Assembly: GCF_028745735.1 (NCBI RefSeq)
Contig: NZ_JAQZSM010000007.1
Span: forward strand, 1 to 64,000
Direction: 5' to 3'
DNA from: Roseinatronobacter alkalisoli
GTDB lineage: Bacteria > Pseudomonadota > Alphaproteobacteria > Rhodobacterales > Rhodobacteraceae
DNA: 64,000 bases
Shown here: positions 51,302-60,019 of the stretch, piece by piece
Position numbering within the stretch: the stretch's first letter is position 1
Layout: every line of letters begins with the position of its first letter
The notes under the pieces: generated by a model
Database searches by the model: none
What the model was told of the DNA's origin: nothing
What the model saw: the letters and a program-made list of their open reading frames with translations, nothing else
Program-made: the position numbers and the translations under genes

Positions 51302-51516
51302 GGGCGTTCATTGCCACTGGTTTGCCGCCATGGCAAGGGCCAGCTTGCCGCATGCGACAGCGCAGCGAAGATGCATGCCCCTGCAGCCCTGCCTGAGTCC
51401 TGCCTGCAACAGCGCGGCGTCCTTATCTGGTGGGGCGAAATTCGCGCTACCCAAGCCGTCGGGGTTTGCCTATAGTCCTTGGGGTAAGGCACCCGAACAA
51501 ACCCGAGGGAGAGGTC

Positions 51517-51984
51517 ATGCGCTGTCCGTTCTGTGGCAATACCGACACCCAGGTGAAGGATTCACGCCCTGCCGAGGATCATGGCGCCATCCGGCGGCGG
51601 CGCTTCTGTCCGGCCTGCGGGGGGCGATTCACCACCTATGAGCGCGTGCAGCTGCGCGATCTGGTTGTGGTGAAAACCAATGGCCGTCGCGAAGCTTTCG
51701 ACCGCGAGAAGCTGGAACGCTCTATCCGGATTGCGATGCAGAAACGCCCGATTGAACATGAACGCATCGATCAGATGATTTCGGGCATGGTGCGGCGGCT
51801 GGAATCGCTGGGGGATACTGATATCCCGTCCAAGATGATCGGCGAGATTGTCATGGAAACGCTGGCGCGGATCGACACCGTTGCCTATGTGCGTTTTGCC
51901 AGTGTTTACAAGAATTTCCAGGAAGCGGATGATTTCGACAAATTCGTTTCCGAACTGCGCCCCGAACCGAAAGAGGCCCAGTAG
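51517..51984 (+). CDS. nrdR: Transcriptional repressor NrdR
   Basis: Represses ribonucleotide reductase genes in response to ATP/dATP. The 155-residue protein has the N-terminal zinc ribbon (Cys3, Cys6, Cys31, Cys34 in MRCPFCGN and [10 protein letters not shown]) and an ATP-cone ([20 protein letters not shown]). GAGGGAGAGG precedes the start. It is followed directly by ribD, a common order in Alphaproteobacteria. Confidence 0.96.
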   Translation: MRCPFCGNTDTQVKDSRPAEDHGAIRRRRFCPACGGRFTTYERVQLRDLVVVKTNGRREAFDREKLERSIRIAMQKRPIEHERIDQMISGMVRRLESLGDTDIPSKMIGEIVMETLARIDTVAYVRFASVYKNFQEADDFDKFVSELRPEPKEAQ

Positions 51985-51987
51985 ACC

Positions 51988-53088
51988 TTGACCGACCGGA
52001 TTGACCCCGCCTTCATGCGGCAGGCCATTGCGCTGGGGCAGCGCGGGCTTGGCCGGGTCTGGCCCAATCCGGCGGTGGGCTGTGTGATTGTGAAGGGCGG
52101 GCGCATTCTGGCGCGCGGCTGGACGCAACCGGGCGGGCGTCCCCATGCCGAAGCGATGGCGCTGGCCGCCTGCGATGCGCGCGGCGCTACGGTCTATGTC
52201 AGTCTGGAACCCTGCGCGCATCACGGCAAAACACCCCCCTGTTCGGAAGCCCTGATCACCGCAGGCGTGGCGCGTGTGGTCACAGCACTGACCGACCCTG
52301 ACCCGCGCGTGGCCGGGCGCGGGCATGCCATGCTGCGCGCCGCAGGAATTGATGTGGTCGAAGGGGTGGAAGCGGATGCCGCCCATGCCGCCAATGCGGG
52401 CTTTTTGCTGCGCGTGACGCAGAACCGCCCGTTTGTGACATTGAAACTGGCGCTGACACTGGACGGGCGTATTGCCACCGCCAGTGGCGAAAGCCGCTGG
52501 ATCACCGGGCCGGAGGCGCGCCGCATGGTCCATGCGATGCGCGCGCGCCATGATGCGGTGCTGGTGGGGGCGGGCACAGCGCGCGCTGATGATCCTGACC
52601 TGCGGGTGCGGGGGCTGGGCGTGGGGCATCAGCCGGTGCGGGTGGTGGCCCTGCCGCAGCTGGATCTGGACACGGACAGCCGGTTGGGGCGCACTGCGCG
52701 CGATGCCCCGGTCTGGGTGTTGCACGGCCCGCAGACCACTGCGGAACGGGTGGCGGCATGGCAGGGCACGGGCGCGCGCGCGCTGGCCTGCCCGGTGGCG
52801 CAGGGCGGGCAGGGGCTGGACCCTGCCGCGATGATGCAGGCCCTTGCCGGTCAGGGGCTGACGCGGGTGTTCTGCGAAGGGGGCGGGATGCTGGCGGCCA
52901 GCCTGCTGCGCGCAGGGCTGGTGGACCAGATGGTTGTGTTCAGCGCAGGCAGACTTATCGGTGCCGACGGGCGGGCCGGGCTGGGCGCGCTGGGGCTGAC
53001 CCGGCTGGAGGACGCGCCGCGATTTCGCCTGATGCAGGTGCAGCCTGTGGGCGGCGATGTCATGCAGGTCTGGACGCGCGCGGGGTGA
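51988..53088 (+). CDS. ribD: Riboflavin biosynthesis bifunctional deaminase/reductase RibD
   Basis: Carries out the second and third steps of riboflavin synthesis. The N-terminal deaminase (1-145) binds zinc through His53 and Glu55 in RPHAEAMALAAC, Cys76 and Cys85 in LEPCAHHGKTPPCSEA. The C-terminal reductase (150-366) has VTLKLALTLDGRIATASGES and the FCEGGGMLAASLLRAGLVDQ stretch. It starts with TTG at 51988, three bases after the nrdR stop. Unlike many relatives it is not followed by ribE; element copy G comes next. Confidence 0.94.
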   Translation: MTDRIDPAFMRQAIALGQRGLGRVWPNPAVGCVIVKGGRILARGWTQPGGRPHAEAMALAACDARGATVYVSLEPCAHHGKTPPCSEALITAGVARVVTALTDPDPRVAGRGHAMLRAAGIDVVEGVEADAAHAANAGFLLRVTQNRPFVTLKLALTLDGRIATASGESRWITGPEARRMVHAMRARHDAVLVGAGTARADDPDLRVRGLGVGHQPVRVVALPQLDLDTDSRLGRTARDAPVWVLHGPQTTAERVAAWQGTGARALACPVAQGGQGLDPAAMMQALAGQGLTRVFCEGGGMLAASLLRAGLVDQMVVFSAGRLIGADGRAGLGALGLTRLEDAPRFRLMQVQPVGGDVMQVWTRAG

Positions 53089-53117
53089 TCCGAACTGTAG
53101 CAGTCCTTCGCGGTTTT

Positions 53118-53289
53118 AAAGGCGCGGAGTAAGGCCGCAGGCCGCCGCGCCACCGGCGGGCCGTCCCGCGGCCTGCCGGTTTCGCTGATGGTAATTCAGT
53201 CCTTGAATGCCGGAGTTATGCCGCCGGCATAAAGTGAACATCTCCAACGCCGGACCGGCAGACCCCGGCCCGCCGCTGGCGCGGGCTTT
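53118..53289 (+). repeat. Structured intergenic element, copy G
   Basis: Seventh copy, in the 341-base gap between ribD and tadA. It has AAAGGCGCGGAGTAAGGCCG, the hairpin CGGGCCGTCCCGCGGCCTG, the core GCCGGCATAAAGTGAACATC and the 3' end GGCCCGCCGCTGGCGCGGGC, which pairs well with its own 5' GCCGCGCCACCGGCGGGCC. The rest of the gap (53290-53429) has no recognisable feature. Confidence 0.87.
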
Positions 53290-53429
53290 GTGCATTCCGC
53301 CACCTGTTTCACACGGCCCCCCATGCACAAAATGCTCCGCCCCGATCCGGACCCCTGTGCGGGGCGCAGGACGGCATCCGCATGTCATTCTTCTTGCATC
53401 GCGCAGCGTCACGGGCCATCTGAAAGCGC

Positions 53430-53882
53430 ATGAGTCCCTTTCGCAGTCATATGCAACTGGCGCTGGATGAAGCGCAGGCCGCCGCCCTGCGCGGCGAGGT
53501 GCCGGTGGGCGCCGTGATTGCCCATCCCGACGGGCGGGTCATTGCCGCAGCAGGCAATCGCACGCGCGAATTGAATGACCCGACTGCCCATGCCGAAATG
53601 CTGGTCATCCGCGCGGCCTGTGCGGCGTTGGGGCAGGAACGGCTGACAGGCTATGATCTGTATGTCACGCTGGAACCTTGTCCCATGTGCGCGATGGCGA
53701 TGTCGCATGCGCGGATTGCACGGCTGTATTACGGCGCATCGGACCCGAAATCGGGCGGGGTTGCGCAGGGGCCGCGGGTGTTTTCGCATGCGCAATGTCA
53801 TCATGTGCCCGAAATCTATGATGGCTTGCGCGCGGGGGACGCGGGCGCGCTGCTGAAATCGTTTTTTGACAGGCTGCGGTAG
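53430..53882 (+). CDS. tadA: tRNA(adenosine(34)) deaminase TadA
   Basis: Converts adenosine 34 of tRNA-Arg(ACG) to inosine. The 150-residue cytidine-deaminase-fold protein has the zinc site His54-Ala-Glu56 in TAHAEMLVIRAAC and Cys84/Cys87 in LEPCPMCAMAMSHARI. ARLYYGASDPKSGGV is the following conserved loop. The essential gene is alone, with a ceramidase-like gene 6 bases downstream on the same strand. Confidence 0.95.
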   Translation: MSPFRSHMQLALDEAQAAALRGEVPVGAVIAHPDGRVIAAAGNRTRELNDPTAHAEMLVIRAACAALGQERLTGYDLYVTLEPCPMCAMAMSHARIARLYYGASDPKSGGVAQGPRVFSHAQCHHVPEIYDGLRAGDAGALLKSFFDRLR

Positions 53883-53888
53883 GACCAG

Positions 53889-54542
53889 ATGTGGAATGAA
53901 CAGATCATTGCCTATTGCGAAAGAACGGATTTTTCCTATTGGTCCGAACCCGTCAATGCAGTGACAAATCTGGCCTTCGTGATTGCGGCGCTGGTGGTCT
54001 GGCCGCGCACGCGCGGGCTGGTGCTGGCGCGGGGCATGGCCGTTGTGCTGATGGCGGTCGGGGTGGGGTCGTTCCTGTGGCACACGCATGCCACCGACTG
54101 GGCGGGGCTGATGGATGTGGTGTTTATTCTGGTGTTCATTCTGCTGTATCTGTTTGCTGCGACGCGGGATTTTCTGTACGCGCCCGGCTGGCTGGCGGCT
54201 TTGGCGACAGTGATGTTCCTGCCCTATGCGGCGGGGTTTTCATGGGCGGCGGGTCTGGTTTTGCCGGGGCTGGGCGCGAATGCGGCGTATTTCAGCGTGG
54301 CGGTGCTGATTGCGGGATACGGGGTCTGGCTGCGCAACAGGCCTGTTGGCAAGGGGTTGCTGGTGGGGGCAGGGATTTTATGTGTGTCGCTGGGGTTCCG
54401 TATGGCGGACGAGGCTGTATGCGCTGCCTTCCCGACGGGTACGCATTTCATGTGGCATATCCTGAATGCGGTCATGCTGGGCTGGATGATCCATATCTAT
54501 TGTCGGCATGTGGCAGATGCGCGCGGGACGGCACGCCGATAG
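53889..54542 (+). CDS. Ceramidase-domain membrane protein
   Basis: A 217-residue protein with about seven membrane helices, of the alkaline ceramidase/PAQR-like superfamily. Metal-site histidines and acidic residues are in VGSFLWHTHATDWAGLMDVV and ALFPTGTH-like AFPTGTHFMWHILNAVMLGW; SYWSEPVNAVTNLAFVIAAL is the conserved N-terminal segment. A hydrolase acting on lipid amides is the family expectation; the substrate in this bacterium is unknown. The last dozen codons and the stop lie in an inverted partial copy of the structured element (54512-54580). Confidence 0.85.
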   Translation: MWNEQIIAYCERTDFSYWSEPVNAVTNLAFVIAALVVWPRTRGLVLARGMAVVLMAVGVGSFLWHTHATDWAGLMDVVFILVFILLYLFAATRDFLYAPGWLAALATVMFLPYAAGFSWAAGLVLPGLGANAAYFSVAVLIAGYGVWLRNRPVGKGLLVGAGILCVSLGFRMADEAVCAAFPTGTHFMWHILNAVMLGWMIHIYCRHVADARGTARR

Positions 54543-54580
54543 CGCGGGCCAGCCTTGCGCCCTTTGTTCCGCGCCTTTGG
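54512..54580 (-). repeat. Structured intergenic element, truncated inverted copy J
   Basis: On the minus strand this reads CCAAAGGCGCGGAACAAAGG, then GGCTGGCCCGCGCTATCGGC and TGCCGTCCCGCG, matching the 5' half of the element. The core and 3' block are missing. It overlaps the end of the ceramidase gene. It is the only copy I find on the minus strand. Confidence 0.7.
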
Positions 54581-54622
54581 ATGCATAACGACGGCTTCAC
54601 GCAGGGGGCAAGGCGTGTCGGA

Positions 54623-54901
54623 TCACTTTGTCAGGACAAGATCGAAATCCTCGTCATAATAGCTGTGGACCGCGATGAAGGGCCTCTCGCCCTCGGCCTC
54701 GAATACATAGACATGCAGCGCGTCGTCATTCATCGTGACGCGGCAGATCACATCGCCTGTGGCCAGCCCGTCCGGGCATTCTGCCAGATCGATATGCGGC
54801 ACCGATACTTCGAAATCGGCATAGACATAGCGGCCATGCTCATCCGCCAGCGCGGGCAGAGCGATCAGGCAGCTTGCGGCGGCGATCAGGGTACGGGTCA
54901 T
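54623..54901 (-). CDS. Small exported protein of unknown function
   Basis: A 92-residue protein with a clear signal peptide (MTRTLIAAASCLIALPALA). The mature 73 residues are acidic, with two cysteines (LAECPDGLATGDVICRVTMN) that could form a disulfide in the periplasm. No family recognised. It overlaps the upstream gene by 4 bases and is probably the third gene of a small operon. Confidence 0.7.
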   Translation of the reverse strand: MTRTLIAAASCLIALPALADEHGRYVYADFEVSVPHIDLAECPDGLATGDVICRVTMNDDALHVYVFEAEGERPFIAVHSYYDEDFDLVLTK

Positions 54902-55452
54902 GTGACATCTCCTTTTGTCGGGTCAATGGTGGGGTCGAAAACGGAACCGGGATATGCGTGATGGGTCAGCAGAACCTGCATGCCCGACAGCAGTGCCGTA
55001 TCGGGCACGCCATCGCACAGGAGCTGGGCAATGATATGCGCCTGTCCGTGCTGACCCCTGCGCAGCGCTTCCAGCAATTCCAGAAGGCGGCGTTCATCGG
55101 GTGTCAGCCAGACACGGCAACAGGCGCAGGCTTCGGAATTGAAACTGACAGGGGTGGCGCGCGCCATGCGCAGGGTTTGCACAATGGCCACGATGTCAAA
55201 GCACAACCCGCCCGCCCGGCGTGATCCGACCTGCGCCGAGGCAAGGCGCAGCGCGGTCAGCCAGCTATGGCTGTCGGGCCGGGCGAAATTCTGGAAATGC
55301 CAGCGCAGCAGCGCCAGTGTCAGGCGTGCGAAAGGGTCGGGGGCCATCTGGTCCAGATGCACCTCGTCGGGTCGGCCTGCGCGGGCGGGGCTATGTGGTG
55401 CTGCGCTGTGGGGGCAATGCGGGTGGGCGCTGCCGCGGTTACGGCCGCGCAT
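54898..55452 (-). CDS. Cysteine-containing protein of unknown function
   Basis: A 184-residue protein, second in a three-gene set. The N-terminal part is basic and histidine-rich; the rest looks helical (FARLTLALLRWHFQNF, DERRLLELLEALRRGQHG) with a cysteine cluster SEACACCRVWLTPDE that could bind metal. No signal peptide is evident. The ATG at 55452 overlaps the 70-residue gene by 14 bases; an earlier in-frame ATG exists at 55512. No family recognised. Confidence 0.6.
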   Translation of the reverse strand: MRGRNRGSAHPHCPHSAAPHSPARAGRPDEVHLDQMAPDPFARLTLALLRWHFQNFARPDSHSWLTALRLASAQVGSRRAGGLCFDIVAIVQTLRMARATPVSFNSEACACCRVWLTPDERRLLELLEALRRGQHGQAHIIAQLLCDGVPDTALLSGMQVLLTHHAYPGSVFDPTIDPTKGDVT

Positions 55453-55651
55453 GGCGCAGCCCTTCAGGTGTGGCATGGCCTGCCGGGCCATCATGCCGGA
55501 TTGGCAGGTCAAGTGCGGGAATGCCGGGGTGGCGGGCGTGGCGGTCCAGAAGCATGTCGCGCAGGCGCGGATTCAGCCCGCAACCATGGGCGCTGGCCTG
55601 CGCATTCATGGCCAGCATGTCGATCAGGAAGGGATGGCTTGGGGTGGTCAT
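55439..55651 (-). CDS. 70-residue protein of unknown function
   Basis: A short gene with a strong ribosome site (CCGGAGGTTTC) right before its ATG. It encodes MTTPSHPFLIDMLAMNAQAS and an Arg/His-rich remainder (LNPRLRDMLLDRHARHPGIP). No family recognised. It is the first gene of the minus-strand set and is divergent from the secreted-protein gene at 55836. Confidence 0.55.
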   Translation of the reverse strand: MTTPSHPFLIDMLAMNAQASAHGCGLNPRLRDMLLDRHARHPGIPALDLPIRHDGPAGHATPEGLRHARP

Positions 55652-55740
55652 GAAACCTCCGGCAACAACAGGGGGCATTGGGGTCTGTCCTGCCGGGCTG
55701 CCGGGGCACGGGGGGTGACCGGCGGCTGGGTTTGCAATAC

Positions 55741-55769
55741 TTGACAAAAATACTAGGCATTGTAAAGAT
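55741..55769 (+). promoter_or_regulatory. Candidate sigma-70 promoter for the secreted-protein gene
   Basis: TTGACA (55741-55746) followed by 16-17 AT-rich bases and a TAAAGAT -10-like sequence. It lies about 70 bases before the gene at 55836, in an unusually AT-rich stretch. Confidence 0.5.
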
Positions 55770-55835
55770 ATTTCTTGCCCATATGACCGCCAGCCGCGCG
55801 CCAGCAAGGAACCTTTTTATTTCAGGAGCTTGCCC

Positions 55836-56810
55836 ATGCGTAAAACCACTGCCCTTGTTGCCGCCATCGGCCTGGCCGTCGTCAGCCTTCCCGTCCGGAC
55901 CCAGGCATCGGATGACTGGCAGCTTGCCCATGGCGGGTTCGTCACTGCATCAGATGTCCGCCCGCATAACGGACTGGCGCAGGACCGCGCCGATATTCTG
56001 GCCGCGCTGTCGGGTGATACCCCCGACTGGGCGCAGGCGCTGGCGCTTTACACCTGGGGGGCGAATTTCCCGTGGCGGGACATGACCCATTCGCTGGGCC
56101 GTTTTGCCGACAATTACAACGGCGCGATGCCTGCGGTTTTGCCGCTGTCGGTCGCGCATTGGGGTGATGGCGCTTTTGCCTTGGCGCCGGTCTATTCGGC
56201 GCTTGCGGGGACGGGGGCGTTCAGCCCGCTTGCGCCCGATGCGCGCGTTGCCTTCATCGATGGGGCGAGTTTGGCGACGATCTTGAACTGGACGCGGTTT
56301 GAACTGGCCATGTCTGAACGCAAGGCGCTGGCGTCTGAACCCAACTGGGCGCTGAGCAATGGCAGCCCCAAGAACTGGAATGAAATCTTCGCCTTTCATT
56401 GGGGGCCGGAAGGGCAGCATTCGGTGCATGCCGCGCTGGAACAGGTGCCAGACGGGGCGCAGGTGAATGCGGCACTTTATGCCGCATTGGCCGAAGGGCA
56501 GCCGCAGCTGTTGCAGGAACGCTGGGCCGCAGCAGAGGCCGCGCGCGTTGAAACACTGCTGCATGAAGGGGCCTTGCGCCTGTTCCTCGCGGCATTGATG
56601 GATGCGGATACAGCCAGCGATGATGACAGCCGCACGCGCGCGGTGATGCGGGCGCGGGGGCTGTGGCTGGCGGCGGCGGAAGCCCTGCTGAGCGTGACCC
56701 CGGCAGAAGCTGACGGGATCGAGGCCGCATTGGCGGGCACAGGCGATGCCGACCTGCTGCCCTTCGCGGTGCAAGCTGTTGCGGATGCGCTGGCGCAATT
56801 GCACGGATGA
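55836..56810 (+). CDS. Secreted protein of unknown function
   Basis: A 324-residue exported protein. Residues 1-23 are a signal peptide (RKTTALVAAIGLAVVSLPVR) with cleavage near QAS. The mature part is helical and rich in Trp and Ala, with NWALSNGSPKNWNEIFAFHW and GPEGQHSVHAALEQVPDG. It might belong to the family of algal iron-induced FEA1/H43 proteins that has bacterial members, but I hold this only as a weak idea. AGGAG at 55824-55828 supports the ATG at 55836. It is divergent from the small unknown operon. Confidence 0.65.
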   Translation: MRKTTALVAAIGLAVVSLPVRTQASDDWQLAHGGFVTASDVRPHNGLAQDRADILAALSGDTPDWAQALALYTWGANFPWRDMTHSLGRFADNYNGAMPAVLPLSVAHWGDGAFALAPVYSALAGTGAFSPLAPDARVAFIDGASLATILNWTRFELAMSERKALASEPNWALSNGSPKNWNEIFAFHWGPEGQHSVHAALEQVPDGAQVNAALYAALAEGQPQLLQERWAAAEAARVETLLHEGALRLFLAALMDADTASDDDSRTRAVMRARGLWLAAAEALLSVTPAEADGIEAALAGTGDADLLPFAVQAVADALAQLHG

Positions 56811-56931
56811 GCGGGCGGTATGATTGCCGCAACGAAAAGATGCAGGAAATGAGACCGGTCCGCACGCTGCTGTTTTTGCAGCATGGCGTTTGCGGGCGGT
56901 TGCCGAGCTGAAGCGCAGGTTTCGGAAATCC

Positions 56932-57109
56932 CCAACGCGCGTGGAACAACGGCCGCGAGGCTGGCCCACGCCACCGGCGGGCCGTCCCGCGGCCTGCCGG
57001 GTACCCCAGAGACACGCCAGGCCTTGAATGGCGGAGTAACGCCGCTTGCATAAAGTGATCCCCTCACATGTCGGACCGGCAGACCCCGGCCCGCCGACAG
57101 CGCGGGCTT
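56932..57109 (+). repeat. Structured intergenic element, copy H
   Basis: Eighth copy, in the 590-base gap between the secreted-protein gene and the ABC transporter. The first bases (CCAACGCGCGTGGAACAACG) are diverged; the hairpin GGGCCGTCCCGCGGCCTGCC, the core GCTTGCATAAAGTGATCCCC and the 3' block GACCGGCAGACCCCGGCCC are clear. The rest of the gap (56811-56931 and 57110-57401) shows no gene. Confidence 0.84.
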
Positions 57110-57401
57110 GATGCGTGGCCTGACCCCTGTTTCACACCCTCACCGACCGCCACCTGACGGCCTGATTGCGTGGATTGGGGCGATCACAACGGGCCGCCCC
57201 TGTCCAAAGCCCGTCCCGGTAATCCTGCAATAACCCACTATTAACCCTATGCTGCGTCTTGACGGCATGTTTTCTTTCGGTTCTTGTCGAAGAAGTCAGG
57301 CGCATGGGACAATCCGTTATTACAATGCGCCGGTAAACAGCGGTTATACTCTGCGGATTTCCGGCAAGAGCGAACCAACACCGCGAACAGGGAGACAGAA
57401 C

Positions 57402-58964
57402 ATGCATAATAAACCCACCCGTAACAGCGTGACGCGCCGGGGGTTGCTGAAGGGTGCCACAGCGCTTGGCGCGGCAGGGCTGATCCTGCCCGCAAGCTAC
57501 CGCGCGGCGCAGGCAACCCCAAATCAGGGCGGCACGTTTCGCATTGGTCTGGGCCATGGCAATTCGACCGATGGCTATGATCCGGGGCTTTGGGATAACC
57601 TGTATGCCCAGGTTTTTGCCGCATCGCGCCATAACCAGCTGATCGAAGTGGACGCAGACGGCCAGCTTGCCCCAGAAATTGCCGAAAGCTGGGAATCCCC
57701 GGATGGGAAAACCTGGGTGTTCCGTATCCGCGAAGGTGTCAGCTTTCATTCCGGCAAGACAGTGACCGTGGAAGATGTGATTGCCTCGCTCAACCATCAC
57801 CGCGGCGATGATGCGACATCGGCCATCAAGCAGTTCTTCGACCCGGTGACAGATATCAGCGCGGATGGGCAGAATGTGGTTGTCACGCTGGATGCGCCCA
57901 ATGGTGACTTTGCCTATCTGATGTCGGATTACCATCTTGCGATCATGCCGTCTGTGGATGGCCGGATTGACCCGGCCTCGACCGATGGCTGCGGTCCTTA
58001 TGTGGTGGAAAGCTATGAACCGGGCGTGCAGGCGTCGCTGACGCGCAACCCCGATTACTGGAAATCCGACCGCGCGCATTTCGACCGTGTGGAAATTCTG
58101 GCGATCCTTGATTCAGCCGCACGCCTGAATGCGCTGATGACAGGGCAGGTGGACCTGATCGACCAGATCGACCCGGCCACCATCGGCATGCTGGAAGCGC
58201 GCAATGTCGCCAATATCCTGTCGATTCCGGGCAATGCGCATTATGTCTTTCCGATGGACAGCCGCGCCGCGCCCTTCAACGACAACAATGTGCGGCTGGC
58301 GCTGAAATATGCTATCGACCGGCAGGAAATGGTGGACAAGATCCTTGGTGGTCATGGTGCCGTGTCCAATGACAACCCGATCGGCCCGGCCAACCGCTAT
58401 TTCCATGCCGATATGGAAGCCAAGACATTTGACCCCGACCGCGCGCGCTTTCACCTGCGCGAGGCCGGAATGGAAAGCCTGAGTGTTGATCTGCATGTCG
58501 CGGATGCGGCGTTTTCGGGCGCGGTTGATGCGGGTGCGCTGTTTGCGGAAACCGCAGCGCAATCGGGGATCAACATCAATCTGGTGCGCGAACCCAATGA
58601 CGGCTACTGGGACAATGTCTGGATGCAGAAACCCTTCTGCGCCAGCTATTGGGGCGGGCGCGCGGTCGAAGACCACATGTTCACCACCGGTTATGCCACC
58701 GGCGCGTCATGGAATGACAGTTTCTGGTCGAATGAACGGTTTGACGAATTGCTGGTCATGGCGCGGTCCGAAATCAACGAAGACCTGCGCCGCGAGATGT
58801 ATCAGGAAATGCAGCAGATCGTGTCGTTCGAAGGGTCGGTCATCATTCCGATGAACAACAACTTCGTCATGGCCACCGCGCAGAATGTTGTCACGCCCGA
58901 ACAGGTTTCGGCCAACTGGAACCTTGACGGGTTCCGCTGTGTCGAACGCTGGTGGTTCGCCTGA
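57402..58964 (+). CDS. ABC transporter substrate-binding protein, peptide family (SBP_bac_5)
   Basis: Periplasmic receptor of a peptide- or opine-type importer. The 520-residue protein has a Tat signal (VTRRGLLKGATALGAAGLIL). Typical family segments are PEIAESWESPDGKTWVFRIR, the VSFHSGKTVTVEDVIASLNH stretch, and later RLALKYAIDRQEMVDKILGG. AGGGAGACAGAAC precedes the ATG. It heads an operon with two permeases and a double ATPase, separated from them by a hairpin that probably lowers downstream expression relative to the receptor. Confidence 0.92.
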   Translation: MHNKPTRNSVTRRGLLKGATALGAAGLILPASYRAAQATPNQGGTFRIGLGHGNSTDGYDPGLWDNLYAQVFAASRHNQLIEVDADGQLAPEIAESWESPDGKTWVFRIREGVSFHSGKTVTVEDVIASLNHHRGDDATSAIKQFFDPVTDISADGQNVVVTLDAPNGDFAYLMSDYHLAIMPSVDGRIDPASTDGCGPYVVESYEPGVQASLTRNPDYWKSDRAHFDRVEILAILDSAARLNALMTGQVDLIDQIDPATIGMLEARNVANILSIPGNAHYVFPMDSRAAPFNDNNVRLALKYAIDRQEMVDKILGGHGAVSNDNPIGPANRYFHADMEAKTFDPDRARFHLREAGMESLSVDLHVADAAFSGAVDAGALFAETAAQSGININLVREPNDGYWDNVWMQKPFCASYWGGRAVEDHMFTTGYATGASWNDSFWSNERFDELLVMARSEINEDLRREMYQEMQQIVSFEGSVIIPMNNNFVMATAQNVVTPEQVSANWNLDGFRCVERWWFA

Positions 58965-58974
58965 TCCTGCCTTG

Positions 58975-58999
58975 CCCCGCCCCTTTCGGGCGGGGTTTT
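58975..58999 (+). terminator. Hairpin between receptor and permease genes
   Basis: CCCCGCCC and GGGCGGGG form an 8-bp stem with a 5-base loop, followed by TTTT. It lies 10 bases after the receptor gene stop, inside the operon, and likely acts as a partial terminator or mRNA stabiliser. Confidence 0.75.
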
Positions 59000-59062
59000 C
59001 GCCTGTCGTCACAACTGTCACGGCGCAGGCGCAACGAAGAATAACAATAAGAGGGGGGGACA

Positions 59063-60016
59063 ATGCACGCAGTCCTCATGATGATCCTGCAGCGGCTTGG
59101 GCTGGGGATACTAACACTTTTCGTGGTATCGGTCGTCATTTTCGGCGCAACTGAATTGTTGCCGGGTGATCTGGCCTCGTCGCTGCTGGGCCAGTCGGCC
59201 ACGCCGGAAACGGTGGCCGCGCTGCGCCAGCAGATGGGCCTGGATCAACCCGCGCCGGTGCGCTACTGGACATGGCTGACAGGGGTGGTGCAGGGCGATT
59301 TCGGTGTGTCGCTGGCCACGCGCAGGCCGATCAGTGACATGATGTCGATGCGGCTGGGCAACACGGTTTTCCTGGCGCTTTACGCCGCCGCGATTGCTGT
59401 GCCGCTGTCGCTGGTTCTGGGCATTCTGGCCGCACTGTGGCGCAATTCGCTGTTTGACCGTGTGGCCAATGCGGGCGCGCTGTCGGCGATTTCCTTTCCG
59501 GAATTCTTTGTCGCCTATATCCTGATTTTCCTGCTGGCTCAAAGTGGTGTGTTCCCGTCCATGGTGCGGATTTCGCCTGCGATGGGGCTGACGGACAAGC
59601 TGTATGTCACTTTCCTGCCCGCGCTGACACTGACGCTGGTGGTCACGGCGCATATGATGCGCATGACGCGCGCCGCGATCATCAACCTGATGGCCAGCCC
59701 CTATATTGAAATGGCGCGGCTGAAGGGGGTTTCGCCCCTGCGCATTGTGCTGCGCCATGCGTTGCCGAATGCACTGGCGCCGATCATCAATGTGGTGGCG
59801 CTGAACCTGGCCTATCTGATCACCGGTGTGGTCGTGGTTGAAGTGGTGTTCGTCTATCCCGGTCTGGGGCAGTTGATGGTCGACTCGGTCGCCAAGCGTG
59901 ACATTGCGGTTGTGCAGGCCATCGCGCTGATCTTTGCCTCGGCCTATGTGTTGCTGAACCTGACGGCGGATGTGCTTTCGACCCTGACCAATCCCCGCCT
60001 GATGCGGAGGAAATAG
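59063..60016 (+). CDS. ABC transporter permease (DppB-type)
   Basis: First membrane subunit (317 residues, about six helices). The N-terminus MILQRLGLGILTLFVVSVVI and the LPGDLASSLLGQSATPETVA stretch are typical of DppB/OppB. The cytoplasmic EAA loop that contacts the ATPase is YIEMARLKGVSPLRIVLRHA. AGAGGGGGG precedes the start. It lies 3 bases before the second permease. Confidence 0.93.
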   Translation: MHAVLMMILQRLGLGILTLFVVSVVIFGATELLPGDLASSLLGQSATPETVAALRQQMGLDQPAPVRYWTWLTGVVQGDFGVSLATRRPISDMMSMRLGNTVFLALYAAAIAVPLSLVLGILAALWRNSLFDRVANAGALSAISFPEFFVAYILIFLLAQSGVFPSMVRISPAMGLTDKLYVTFLPALTLTLVVTAHMMRMTRAAIINLMASPYIEMARLKGVSPLRIVLRHALPNALAPIINVVALNLAYLITGVVVVEVVFVYPGLGQLMVDSVAKRDIAVVQAIALIFASAYVLLNLTADVLSTLTNPRLMRRK

Positions 60017-60019
60017 GCA

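Noticed and set aside
53430-53882. Tad pilus gene because of the symbol tadA
   Set aside because: The protein has the zinc deaminase motifs of tRNA adenosine deaminase and no ATPase features; the symbol is shared by coincidence with the pilus ATPase.
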